Source: Clostridia bacterium
Lineage (GTDB): Bacteria > Bacillota > Clostridia > Christensenellales > CAG-138
Reading direction: 5' to 3'
Assembly: GCA_017435905.1 (NCBI GenBank)
Contig: JAFSEB010000071.1
Location: 1-64,000, forward strand
DNA length: 64,000 bases
In this document: piece by piece, positions 35,922 through 43,971 of the stretch
Numbering within the stretch: the first letter of the stretch is position 1
Layout: each line of letters begins with the position of its first letter
The notes under the pieces: model-generated
Told to the model about the DNA's origin: nothing
What the model saw: only the letters and a program-made list of their open reading frames with translations
Database searches by the model: none
Made by a program: the position numbers and the translations under genes

Positions 35922-36596
35922 TCAGCCCATGTACTCGCCGTTGTAACTGACAAGCACCGCACTCACCACGCCCGGGATATCGCTGAGTGCATTGATGAAG
36001 TCCGTGTTTTCGCTTTTCAGGCGCACTTCAAGGTTCAGCTCCACGCTGCCCTTTTCCGCAGTTTTGCTTTTCACGGCGCAGCGGGTCACATGCTGCCTTA
36101 AAAGCTGCTGGGCTGCAAGCTCGCTTTCATGACCGCTGCAGCGAAGCACGATAATATTGGGATTCACATGGGGTTTTCTGTTGACGAACACAAGAAGGAT
36201 CATGCCGATCACAACGCTGCCGATGACCGCAAGGGGGATCATGCCTGCCGCGAGCACGATGCCGACAGCGATCGCCCAGAAAAGGAAGGCGATATCAAGC
36301 GGCTCCTTGATGGCGGTGCGGAAGCGCACGATGGAAAGCGCACCCACCATACCGAGTGACAGCACCACGTTGCTTGTAACGGCAAGGATGACAACGGTAG
36401 TGATCATCGTAAGCGCCACAAGGGTAACGCCAAAGCTCGAAGAATACATGACACCGGAATAGGTCTTCCTGTAGACAAGAAAGATGAACATGCCGATGCC
36501 GAAAGCAAGGATCAGCGCAAGTGCCATATCAAGGATGCTGACGCTTGCTGCGTTTTCAAGAAAAGAGGATTTGAAGATATCGCTGAAATTTGTCAT
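35922..36596 (-). CDS. DUF4956 membrane protein
   Basis: A 224-residue integral membrane protein with about four helices in the first 150 residues and a soluble ferredoxin-like C-terminal domain. VLSLGMVGALSIVRFRTAIKEPLDIAFLFWAIAVG is the DUF4956 hallmark. This family is repeatedly found beside VTC-domain polyphosphate polymerases and CotH kinases, as here. A role in a membrane-linked polyphosphate or polymer export complex is inference. Confidence 0.88.
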   Translation of the reverse strand: MTNFSDIFKSSFLENAASVSILDMALALILAFGIGMFIFLVYRKTYSGVMYSSSFGVTLVALTMITTVVILAVTSNVVLSLGMVGALSIVRFRTAIKEPLDIAFLFWAIAVGIVLAAGMIPLAVIGSVVIGMILLVFVNRKPHVNPNIIVLRCSGHESELAAQQLLRQHVTRCAVKSKTAEKGSVELNLEVRLKSENTDFINALSDIPGVVSAVLVSYNGEYMG

Positions 36597-36620
36597 GGTG
36601 GTATACTCCTTTTGTCAGAT

Positions 36621-37298
36621 TCAATGGATCGTTCGGCCATAAATACGGCAGGCTGCATATTTGGAAAACGGGCCGCTGCGGCAGGATTCAAGCTGCACCG
36701 CATCACGGATGATATCGGGAAGATAGGCATCCCATTTCACTTCAAGAATGATGGGATCGCCGGGCACGGGCACGGTGAGCGGCTCCTCAGCAAGAAAGTC
36801 CGTTCCGGAAAGCCCTGTGCGGATGCTGCGGTCAATGGTCACACGCACGTTGCCCGGTGCGAACACATAGGGTTCACGGACGTATTCCACAATGGTTTTG
36901 GGCATTAGCCCTTCTGCCGTCATCCTTGCATAGAATTCACGGATAAGCGGATCTTCTTTTTCACGCATGAAGGCGCTATCCCCTGCAAGAAGGGCGGAAA
37001 CCTCCGCTGCTGTGAGCGGTGCGCTCTCCTTGCCGCAAAGCCCTCCCGCTTTGATCTTCTTTTCAAGGCGGATACGGGAAAAATCGCCGTTATAGCAGCG
37101 GATGCGGAATTTGATCCTGCGGCTCACACCGTCCGCCTTTTCCCGAAGTGCTTTATCCGTCAGTGTATCAAAATACAGGCTGCGGATGCGGTATTGCCCA
37201 TCCTTCGCATGGGTGTCCGGCCGTGCCACCGCCTTCAGGCGGCTTCTGAGGGCAAGCATATCCGCATAGGTGATCTCATGCTTCCATTCGTGTCGCAA
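36621..37298 (-). CDS. VTC-domain polyphosphate polymerase
   Basis: A 226-residue single VTC domain, the catalytic core that makes inorganic polyphosphate from ATP in yeast Vtc4 and bacterial relatives. Tunnel-lining basic motifs are visible: QYRIRSLYFDT, RIKFRIRCYNGD, IRLEKKIK, and the acidic metal site ILEVKWDAYLPD near the end. The start is set at TTG 37298 because AAAGGAG lies 10 bases upstream. An ATG at 37325 lacks a ribosome binding site. It is the first gene of VTC-DUF4956-CotH, divergent from a two-component system. Confidence 0.85.
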   Translation of the reverse strand: MRHEWKHEITYADMLALRSRLKAVARPDTHAKDGQYRIRSLYFDTLTDKALREKADGVSRRIKFRIRCYNGDFSRIRLEKKIKAGGLCGKESAPLTAAEVSALLAGDSAFMREKEDPLIREFYARMTAEGLMPKTIVEYVREPYVFAPGNVRVTIDRSIRTGLSGTDFLAEEPLTVPVPGDPIILEVKWDAYLPDIIRDAVQLESCRSGPFSKYAACRIYGRTIH

Positions 37299-37510
37299 TC
37301 CTGTTTTGCTCCTTTCCTGTCTCATAGGGCATGCTTTCTTTGGGGGCAGCAGCCTCTCTTCTGCTTCATAGGATAAACTTCGGTGCTGAAGGGATGCTGA
37401 AAAAAGCCGCGGCAAGTTTGTAAAAGAAATGTGGCACAATGCCTTATTTCCCTCGGTTTTTGTCATGTTATGCCGCATATCGCACCACGGGTTTTTCAGC
37501 TTTGTTTCAG

Positions 37511-37548
37511 CATGCGGAGATATGATAGACTAAAGAAAGTTCCGCATG
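37511..37548. promoter_or_regulatory. Inverted repeat upstream of two-component operon
   Basis: CATGCGGA (37511-37518) and TCCGCATG (37541-37548) are exact complements 22 bases apart, ending 34 bases before the response-regulator ATG. They may be an operator or a leader hairpin. A poor -10-like TAGACT lies between the arms. The rest of 37299-37582 shows nothing supportable. Confidence 0.4.
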
Positions 37549-37582
37549 GAGCGCTGCCTCCCGGTAAAAGAAAGGTGAAAAC

Positions 37583-38260
37583 ATGAAGATACTGATCGTG
37601 GAAGACGAAAAGCTTCTGGCCGATTCCCTGAAAACACTGCTGAAAAAAAAGGGATTTGAGGCTGAGACTGCCTATGACGGCGAAACCGGCCGTGAATATG
37701 CGCTGCTCGGCATTTACGATCTTCTGATACTTGATGTGATGATGCCCGGTCTTGACGGGTTTGAGCTGACACGGGAAGTGCGTGCCCACCGCTGCAATAC
37801 GCCGATCCTGATGCTCACCGCACGCAGCGCCGTGGAGGACAGGATCCGTGGGCTGAATGCAGGTGCGGATTATTACCTGACCAAGCCCTTTGATGCAAGG
37901 GAGCTTCTTGCCTGTATCAATGCGCTGCTGCGGAGGCAGGGCAGCGAACTCAACACCCTTTCCTACGGAAACACATCCCTTGACCTTGACAGCTGCACCC
38001 TTTCTGCAAGCGGGAACAGCGTGCGCCTGAGCGCAAGGGAATTCGACGTAATGCGCCTGCTGCTGCAATCGCAGGAGCGGATCCTTTCCAAGGAAACCAT
38101 CCTTGCAAGGGTATGGGGCTATGAGTCCAACGCCGTTGAAAACCATGTAGAGGTCTATGTGGGCTTCCTGCGCAAAAAGCTGCAGAGCATCAAATCCGAT
38201 ATCCGCATTGAAGCGGTGCGGCGGCTCGGCTACCGGCTGGAGGTGAAAGATCCTTGCTGA
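37583..38260 (+). CDS. OmpR/PhoB-family response regulator
   Basis: A 225-residue regulator. The receiver domain (1-120) has acidic VEDE, phospho-acceptor D51 in LILDVMMPG, and Lys in LTKPFDARELL. The C-terminal winged helix (about 130-222) ends with ENHVEVYVGFLRKKL and RRLGYRLEV. AAAGGTG precedes the ATG. Its stop overlaps the kinase start by 7 bases. It faces the polyphosphate/CotH operon and is a likely regulator of it (inference). Confidence 0.95.
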   Translation: MKILIVEDEKLLADSLKTLLKKKGFEAETAYDGETGREYALLGIYDLLILDVMMPGLDGFELTREVRAHRCNTPILMLTARSAVEDRIRGLNAGADYYLTKPFDARELLACINALLRRQGSELNTLSYGNTSLDLDSCTLSASGNSVRLSAREFDVMRLLLQSQERILSKETILARVWGYESNAVENHVEVYVGFLRKKLQSIKSDIRIEAVRRLGYRLEVKDPC

Positions 38261-39456
38261 AGCGGCTGCGCATCAAATTCATCTGCATCACCATGGCCAT
38301 CGTGACGGTAATGCTGTGCATTATTTTTGCACTTGTGCTCAGCACCACAAAGCATGACCTTGAAAAGCGAAGCGTTGCCATGATGGATCCGAACGGCGTT
38401 CCCGCTCATCCGGCTCCGCCCGGTGAACCGCCCCGGATGCAGATACCGTCCTTCATTCTGGAATACGATGAAGCAGGCGTGCTCACCGTTTCCGGAGGTG
38501 AAGGGATCGATCTTTACGATCCTGCGTTTTTGGAGGAGATCGCTTCCGAGGCTTTTTCCTCCAGGAAAGCGACCGACCTGATCCCCCGTTACCGGCTTCG
38601 CTTTTTCCGCAGCGGACCGCCCGATTCCGAAAGCGTGGTCTTTGCGGATGCGGAATATGAGCTGAAAACATATTCCGATCTTGTCAAAACCTGTCTTCTC
38701 ATCGGCAGTATCAGCTTTGTACTGTTCCTTGGCATCACCGTTCTTCTTTCCGGCTGGGCGATCAAGCCCGTTGCAGCCGCATGGACGCAGCAAAAGCAGT
38801 TTATTGCAGATGCATCACACGAGCTGAAAACGCCGCTGACGGTCATCATGACAAACGCAGAGCTTCTGCAGGGCTCAACAGCCGATAATACGGAGCAAAA
38901 GCGTTTTTCGGAAAGCATCCTCACCATGTCCCGGCAGATGCGCAGCCTGGTGGAAAGCCTTCTGCAGCTTGCCCGTATCGATGCGGGGGCACCCCACACC
39001 GTCCTTTCGCAGGTGGATCTTTCCGCAGCGGTCAGCAGTGCGATCCTGCCCTTTGAAGCGGTGTTTTTTGAAAAAGGACTTCGGCTTTGCGAGATCATTG
39101 CACCGAATATCCGTGTGAAGGGGATCGATGCCCAGCTTCGGCAGCTTGTGGAGATATTCCTTGACAATGCACAGAAATATGCAGACCCGGGAACCGAGGT
39201 CACCGTTTCTTTGCAGCCCGTAAACCGCAGCATGTGCAGGCTGAGCGTATCCAACTGCGGTGCGCCGCTTTCAGACGAAGAACTTCAAAACCTGTTCAAG
39301 CGGTTTTACCGGGGCGACAAAGTCCGTACCATGAACCGCAGCTACGGTCTCGGCCTTGCCATTGCGGAAAGCATCGTGAAGGAGCACCGGGGCAGGATCG
39401 ATGCACAAAGCAAGGACGGGATCAATACCTTCAGCGCCCTATTGCCCACGGCATAA
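38254..39456 (+). CDS. Sensor histidine kinase
   Basis: A 400-residue membrane kinase that pairs with the response regulator. Two transmembrane helices (about 9-30 and 148-170) flank an extracytoplasmic sensor of about 115 residues that is Pro-rich at its start. HisKA contains DASHELKTPLTVI (phospho-histidine near residue 189), and HATPase has FLDNAQKYA and GLGLAIAESIVKEHRGRI. The start is TTG, overlapping the regulator stop, with GGAGGTGA 6 bases upstream inside the regulator gene. The signal is unknown. Confidence 0.93.
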   Translation: MLKRLRIKFICITMAIVTVMLCIIFALVLSTTKHDLEKRSVAMMDPNGVPAHPAPPGEPPRMQIPSFILEYDEAGVLTVSGGEGIDLYDPAFLEEIASEAFSSRKATDLIPRYRLRFFRSGPPDSESVVFADAEYELKTYSDLVKTCLLIGSISFVLFLGITVLLSGWAIKPVAAAWTQQKQFIADASHELKTPLTVIMTNAELLQGSTADNTEQKRFSESILTMSRQMRSLVESLLQLARIDAGAPHTVLSQVDLSAAVSSAILPFEAVFFEKGLRLCEIIAPNIRVKGIDAQLRQLVEIFLDNAQKYADPGTEVTVSLQPVNRSMCRLSVSNCGAPLSDEELQNLFKRFYRGDKVRTMNRSYGLGLAIAESIVKEHRGRIDAQSKDGINTFSALLPTA

Positions 39457-39494
39457 AGCAAAAAGGCAAGGGCGTTCCATAAAATCGGTATCGC

Positions 39495-39541
39495 AAAACC
39501 GGGAAACAGCATGATTTGCGTCATTCTGTTTCCCGGTTTTT
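39495..39541 (+). terminator. Intrinsic terminator of two-component operon
   Basis: AAAACCGGGAAACAG pairs with CTGTTTCCCGGTTTT, then one more T. The rest of 39542-39768 holds a possible TATAAT but no supported gene. Confidence 0.85.
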
Positions 39542-39768
39542 CAATTACAGGGTTTAGGGGAACCAACAAAATTCCATAAGGGCAAAAGAGTTGCCGAAAG
39601 AATTTGTGCCGCAGCAGGATCCTGCTTTGCGCATTTCTGCTTTTTCACACTACTCAAGAAGCATGAAAAAAACACACTTGCAGGTGCTATAATTGTTTCG
39701 GAATTATTAGATGAGCTTTGCATTGGCAAAAAATCGACTTATCCTTTCAATGAAAGCGAGGAACGATT

Positions 39769-40110
39769 ATGCGTTATAAACGAATGATAAGCTTATTTCT
39801 GACCTTTGTAATGGCTTTAGGGTCACTGTCGGGTTGCGGCAGTAAGCCGGAGTCTACTGCAGCACCGGAAGAACCGGTCGCCGTATTGGATATCGGCGAG
39901 ATGCAAAAAGAAGAACTGCTTGATATGAGCAAATTGGGGTTTTCACTGAATCATAGCAAGGAAAATAGCGATGCATGGCTCTCAAAGCCAAGCATCGCTA
40001 TTATTCTGTTGCACTTCCGTATGGCATCAATATGCCGGCAGTACTCTCATGTTATCTTATCGGAAGTCACCCGACGGGGTATTCCGAAAAGGGTACTTTT
40101 TTTGTGTTGA
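39769..40110 (+). pseudogene. Probable lipoprotein remnant
   Basis: The frame begins with a good lipoprotein signal (lipobox LSGC, cysteine near residue 23) and a linker like those of other lipoproteins here. The plausible domain fades after about 70 residues, where the DNA forms a long perfect hairpin (39962-39999). The last 40 residues look like non-coding translation. GAGGAAC precedes the ATG. I read it as the 5' end of a gene whose rest was lost, or a very short lipoprotein. It is convergent with aspS. The function is unknown. Confidence 0.5.
39962..39999 (-). terminator. Hairpin, possible aspS terminator
   Basis: AATAGCGATGC...GCATCGCTATT with inner TGGCT/AGCCA arms. On the minus strand it is followed by TTTTCC, about 115 bases after the aspS stop. 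It lies inside the lipoprotein remnant on the other strand. Confidence 0.5.
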
Positions 40111-40115
40111 TCCAT

Positions 40116-41909
40116 TTATTCTTCCACAACGGTCCTGATGTGGAGCTCGGTGAGCTGCTTATCTTCCACCACATTGGGGGCATCGGTCATCAGGCAGGAT
40201 GCGGTCTGCACCTTCGGGAAGGCGATGACGTCACGGATGTTGGTGGTGCCGGTCATGAGCATCACAAGGCGGTCAAGACCGTAGGCGATGCCGCCGTGGG
40301 GAGGCGTGCCGTACTTGAAGGCATCGATGAAGTAGCCGAAGCGCTCGTGAGCCTGCTCCTGAGTGAAGCCGATGGTCTCGAACATCTTTTCCTGCAGCTC
40401 GGAGGAGTGGATACGGATGGAACCGCCGCCTGCCTCATAGCCGTTGATGACCATATCGTAGGCCTTTGCATGGGCCTTACCGGGGTCGGTATCAAGAAGC
40501 TCGATGTCTTCATCCTTGGGGCTGGTGAAGGGATGGTGGCAGGCAACGTAGCGGTTGTCTTCCTCATCCCACTCAAGCAGCGGGAAATCGGTGACCCAAA
40601 GCACATCAAACTTGGTCTGATCGATAAGGTCAAGCCGCTTGGCGATCTCGTTGCGCAGTGCGCCGAGGGAAGCGTAAACCACATCGTTCTTGGCATCCGC
40701 CACGAAGAAGAGGATGTCGCCGGTCTCGGCACCTGCAGCCTGCTGGATGCCTGCGATCTGCTCTTCGGTAAGGAACTTCGCAAAGGAGCACTGGAGGCCA
40801 TCGGGCTTGAGGCTCATCCATGCCATACCCTTGGCACGGTAGATCTTCACGAACTCCACGAGCTCGTCGATCTTCTTGCGGGGGAACTTGTCCACGCCGC
40901 CCTTGACGTTGATGCAGCGCACGCTGCCGCCGCCCTCGATGGCAGAGGTGAACACGCCAAAGCCGCAGCCCTTGACGATATCGGTGACGTTCACAAGTTC
41001 AAGGCCGAAACGGGTATCGGGCTTGTCGGAGCCGAAGCGGTCCATGGCTTCCTGCCAAGACAGCCTGCGCAGGGGCAGTTCAAGGTCGATGTCCTTGATC
41101 TCCTTGAGGAGGCGGGCGATGAAGCCTTCGTTGATGGCAAGAACATCATCCACATCCACAAAGGACATTTCCACGTCGATCTGGGTAAATTCGGGCTGAC
41201 GGTCCGCACGGAGATCCTCGTCACGGAAGCAGCGGGCAAGCTGGAAATAGCGGTCATAGCCGGCGATCATGAGCAGCTGCTTGAACTGCTGGGGGCTCTG
41301 GGGCAGCGCATAGAACTCGCCCGGATGCACACGGCTCGGTACGAGGTAATCACGGGCGCCTTCCGGCGTGGAGCGGCCGAGAACGGGGGTCTCGATCTCG
41401 AGGAAGCCCTCACCGTCGAAATAGCTGCGGGTGATCTGGGAGATGCGGTGGCGCATCATCATGATCTCCTGCATACGGGGACGGCGAAGGTCAAGGTAAC
41501 GGTACTTCAGGCGAAGGTCTTCCTTGGTGTTCACGTTGTCGTCGATATAGAAAGGCGGCGTCTGTGCGGTGGAGAAGATCTTGAGTTCCTTTGCAATCAC
41601 TTCAAATTCGCCGGTCTTCATATCCTTGTTGACCATTTCGGGAGTGCGGCGGGCAAGGGTGCCCTTCACGGCGATGACATACTCGCTGCGGATGGTCTCC
41701 GCAAGGGCAAATACATCCTTCGCGATATCCGACTCGTTGAAGACGACCTGCATGAGGCCGCTGCGGTCACGCAGACCGATGAAGATGAGTGCACCGAGGT
41801 TGCGCCAGGTGCCGGCCCAACCCATCAGGGTGATCTCCTGTCCAACATGTTCGGCGGTAAGTTCGCCCACCCGGTGGGTACGCTTCCAGCCCTGCATCAA
41901 TTCTGCCAT
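40116..41909 (-). CDS. aspS: Aspartyl-tRNA synthetase
   Basis: A 597-residue class II bacterial-type AspRS. It has an N-terminal OB anticodon domain (GWAGTWRNLGALIFIGLRDRSG), catalytic motif 2 (FRDEDLRADRQPEFTQIDVEMSF near residue 215), the bacterial GAD insertion (about 280-420) and motif 3 (GIAYGLDRLVMLM near residue 530). It charges tRNA-Asp. It follows hisS by 18 bases and shares its T-box control. Whether it also charges tRNA-Asn is not readable from this window. Confidence 0.96.
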   Translation of the reverse strand: MAELMQGWKRTHRVGELTAEHVGQEITLMGWAGTWRNLGALIFIGLRDRSGLMQVVFNESDIAKDVFALAETIRSEYVIAVKGTLARRTPEMVNKDMKTGEFEVIAKELKIFSTAQTPPFYIDDNVNTKEDLRLKYRYLDLRRPRMQEIMMMRHRISQITRSYFDGEGFLEIETPVLGRSTPEGARDYLVPSRVHPGEFYALPQSPQQFKQLLMIAGYDRYFQLARCFRDEDLRADRQPEFTQIDVEMSFVDVDDVLAINEGFIARLLKEIKDIDLELPLRRLSWQEAMDRFGSDKPDTRFGLELVNVTDIVKGCGFGVFTSAIEGGGSVRCINVKGGVDKFPRKKIDELVEFVKIYRAKGMAWMSLKPDGLQCSFAKFLTEEQIAGIQQAAGAETGDILFFVADAKNDVVYASLGALRNEIAKRLDLIDQTKFDVLWVTDFPLLEWDEEDNRYVACHHPFTSPKDEDIELLDTDPGKAHAKAYDMVINGYEAGGGSIRIHSSELQEKMFETIGFTQEQAHERFGYFIDAFKYGTPPHGGIAYGLDRLVMLMTGTTNIRDVIAFPKVQTASCLMTDAPNVVEDKQLTELHIRTVVEE

Positions 41910-41927
41910 ATGAATTCTCCTTTTCTT

Positions 41928-43190
41928 TTATGCGAGGATATTTTTAACGGTTGCAACAAATTCGGAAAGGGAAACTGTCAGTTCCTCACCCTTTTCCATG
42001 TTCTTGAGCTTTGCGATGCCCTGCTCGATCTCAGAGTCGCCAAGGATGGCAACGAACCTTGCGCCGAGCTTGTCCGCATACTTGAACTGCGCCTTGAAGC
42101 TCTTGCCCACGTGGTCGAATTCCGCCTTCACGTTGGCATCACGCAGTTCCTTCACAAGGCGCATGCCCTCTTTGCGGGCGGCTTCGCCCATGGCGGCAAT
42201 GTACACGCCCACGGGACGGGGCAGCGGAATGGGACGGAAGGATTCCGCCACCAGCAGCAGCCTTTCCATGCCGAGACCGAAGCCTACGCCGGGCATCTTC
42301 GGGCCGCCAAGCTGCTCGAGAAGACCGTCATAACGGCCGCCGCCGCAGACGGTACCCTTGAACTGGCCTTCGGTGGAGATGATCTCGAACACGGTCTTGG
42401 TGTAATAGTCAAGGCCGCGGACGATCATCGGGTCCACATTGTAGGCAATGCCCATGGCTTCAAGGGCGCCCTTGAGCTCTTCAAAGTGGTTTGCGCAGTC
42501 ATCGCAAAGGCAGTCGAGCATTTTCGGTGCGCCGGCGGTGATCTTCTTGCACTTTTCCTCCTTGCAGTCAAGAATGCGCAGGGGGTTCTTTTCAAAGCGG
42601 GTACGGCAGGTCTCGCAAAGGTCGTCATAGTTGGCGGCGAGATACTGCTTCAGCTTTTCGTTGTAAGCAGGGCGGCAGTTGGGGCAGCCGATGCTGTTTA
42701 CATTGACGCTGAGACCGCCGATGCCGAGGGTCTCAAACAGCTTGAGCGCAATGGAGATGCACTCCGCATCCACGCTTGCACGGGGTGCGCCGTAAACCTC
42801 CACGCCAAACTGGTGGTGCTCCCTGAGGCGGCCTGCCTGGGGCTTTTCATAGCGGAACACCGGGCAGGTGAGGTAATACATCTTCGTGGGCTGCGCTTCA
42901 TTAAACAGCTTCGCCTCCATGAACATGCGGGCAACGCCGGCGGTGCCTTCGGGCTTGAGGGTCACGGAACGGTCGCCCTTATCGGTAAAGGTGTACATTT
43001 CCTTCTGTACGACATCCGTGGTATCGCCCACGGAGCGAAGGAACAGCTCCGTATGCTCGAGCACCGGGGTACGGGTCTCGTTAAAGCCGTAGACCTCGCA
43101 AAGGTCACGGATAATGCCTTCGATATACTGCCACTTGTAGCTTTCCTTGGGGGTCACATCGCGCATCCCCTTGGGTACCTGATACTGCAT
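41928..43190 (-). CDS. hisS: Histidyl-tRNA synthetase
   Basis: A 420-residue class II HisRS. It begins with the family-typical MQYQVPKGMRDVTP; motif 2 and the HisA loop (RGLDYYTKTVFEI) and motif 3 (GVGFGLGMERLLL) are present. A cysteine-rich insertion (CPNC, CETC, CKEEKCKK, CDDC) near residues 170-235 resembles a zinc-binding module seen in Firmicutes HisRS. ATG 43190 follows AAGGAG. It is the first gene of hisS-aspS, regulated by the T-box leader upstream. Confidence 0.96.
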   Translation of the reverse strand: MQYQVPKGMRDVTPKESYKWQYIEGIIRDLCEVYGFNETRTPVLEHTELFLRSVGDTTDVVQKEMYTFTDKGDRSVTLKPEGTAGVARMFMEAKLFNEAQPTKMYYLTCPVFRYEKPQAGRLREHHQFGVEVYGAPRASVDAECISIALKLFETLGIGGLSVNVNSIGCPNCRPAYNEKLKQYLAANYDDLCETCRTRFEKNPLRILDCKEEKCKKITAGAPKMLDCLCDDCANHFEELKGALEAMGIAYNVDPMIVRGLDYYTKTVFEIISTEGQFKGTVCGGGRYDGLLEQLGGPKMPGVGFGLGMERLLLVAESFRPIPLPRPVGVYIAAMGEAARKEGMRLVKELRDANVKAEFDHVGKSFKAQFKYADKLGARFVAILGDSEIEQGIAKLKNMEKGEELTVSLSEFVATVKNILA

Positions 43191-43199
43191 CCTGTTTCT

Positions 43200-43473
43200 C
43201 CTTCTCACATAGTTCAAATATAAAACAAGGGTTTTCCGTCCTTCGAACAAAAGGGACGGGAAACCCGCGGTGCCACCCTTGCTTGCGCACGCATATGCGC
43301 ACGCCGCTTGATGCCGTTAACGCCGGCTTACGGCCATGCCTTATCAGCATGGCGGCTCACGGTCGTCCTTCACGCAGTTCCTTCCGGGGCGGCTTTCAGC
43401 CGGTGACCGCCCTCTCTTTGCGGTTGAAAAAGCGCTACTTTTCCGCTCAACGCCTATTTACTCATTCTTATCT
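43200..43473 (-). ncRNA. T-box leader of hisS-aspS
   Basis: The 5' leader carries the T-box consensus GGGTGGCACCGCGGG (43278-43264), which pairs with uncharged tRNA acceptor ends. A competing terminator follows: GGGTTTCCCGTCC with GGACGGAAAACCC and TTGTTTT (about 43267-43224). Upstream helices of Stem I type fill 43320-43470. Candidate specifier triplets are GAC at 43367-43365 or 43364-43362 (Asp). A His codon was not convincingly placed, so sensing of tRNA-Asp, tRNA-His or both is open. Confidence 0.9.
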
Positions 43474-43479
43474 TTTTGC

Positions 43480-43508
43480 ATTATATCCGCGGCGAAAAGA
43501 ATTGTCAA
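43480..43508 (-). promoter_or_regulatory. Consensus promoter of T-box/hisS-aspS
   Basis: Minus-strand TTGACA (43508-43503), exactly 17 bases, TATAAT (43485-43480). The -35 overlaps the TGA stop of the upstream fRMsr gene (43507-43505). Confidence 0.9.
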
Positions 43509-43960
43509 CCACGGAAAAGGATCGCTTCGAGTTCCCTGACGCAGGCAGTCAAAACCGCCTCATCCGCCTCGGAAAAACGGTCAAAAACGGGGCTGTCCAT
43601 ATCGAGCACGCCTACGGGTTCCCCTTCCCCGTTGCGGATGGGGATGACGATCTCGGAATTGGATGCGCTGTCGCAGGCAATGTGCCCCGGGAAATCGTGC
43701 ACGTTCTTCACACGCAGGGTGCGGTTTTCGCTATATGCCGCACCGCATACGCCCTTTGCAAAGGGGATGTGCATGCAGGCGACCTTCCCCTGAAAAGGAC
43801 CAAGGATGAGTTCGCCGTTTTTGGCAAGGTAAAACCCTGCCCAGTTGATGCGGTCAAAGGCTTCGTTGATGAGCGCCGCCGCATTCGCAAGGCAGGCGGT
43901 CTCATCCGTTTCCCCTTCAAGCAGGGCACGAAGCTGTTTTGCAAGCAGATATTCTTTCAT
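43505..43960 (-). CDS. Free methionine-R-sulfoxide reductase (GAF domain)
   Basis: A 151-residue GAF-domain protein of the fRMsr/YtsP type, which reduces free methionine-R-sulfoxide. All three conserved cysteines are visible: VACMHIPFAKGVCG (near residues 62 and 72) and HIACDSASNSEIV (near residue 96). The substrate-site acidic residues follow in GVLDMDSP. AAGGGACGG precedes the ATG. It is the last gene of the recJ-apt-relA operon. Confidence 0.9.
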   Translation of the reverse strand: MKEYLLAKQLRALLEGETDETACLANAAALINEAFDRINWAGFYLAKNGELILGPFQGKVACMHIPFAKGVCGAAYSENRTLRVKNVHDFPGHIACDSASNSEIVIPIRNGEGEPVGVLDMDSPVFDRFSEADEAVLTACVRELEAILFRG

Positions 43961-43971
43961 ACCGTCCCTTT

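Noticed and set aside
39975-43223. 1082-codon plus-strand frame opposite aspS and hisS
   Set aside because: It is an antisense shadow of two complete tRNA synthetase genes.
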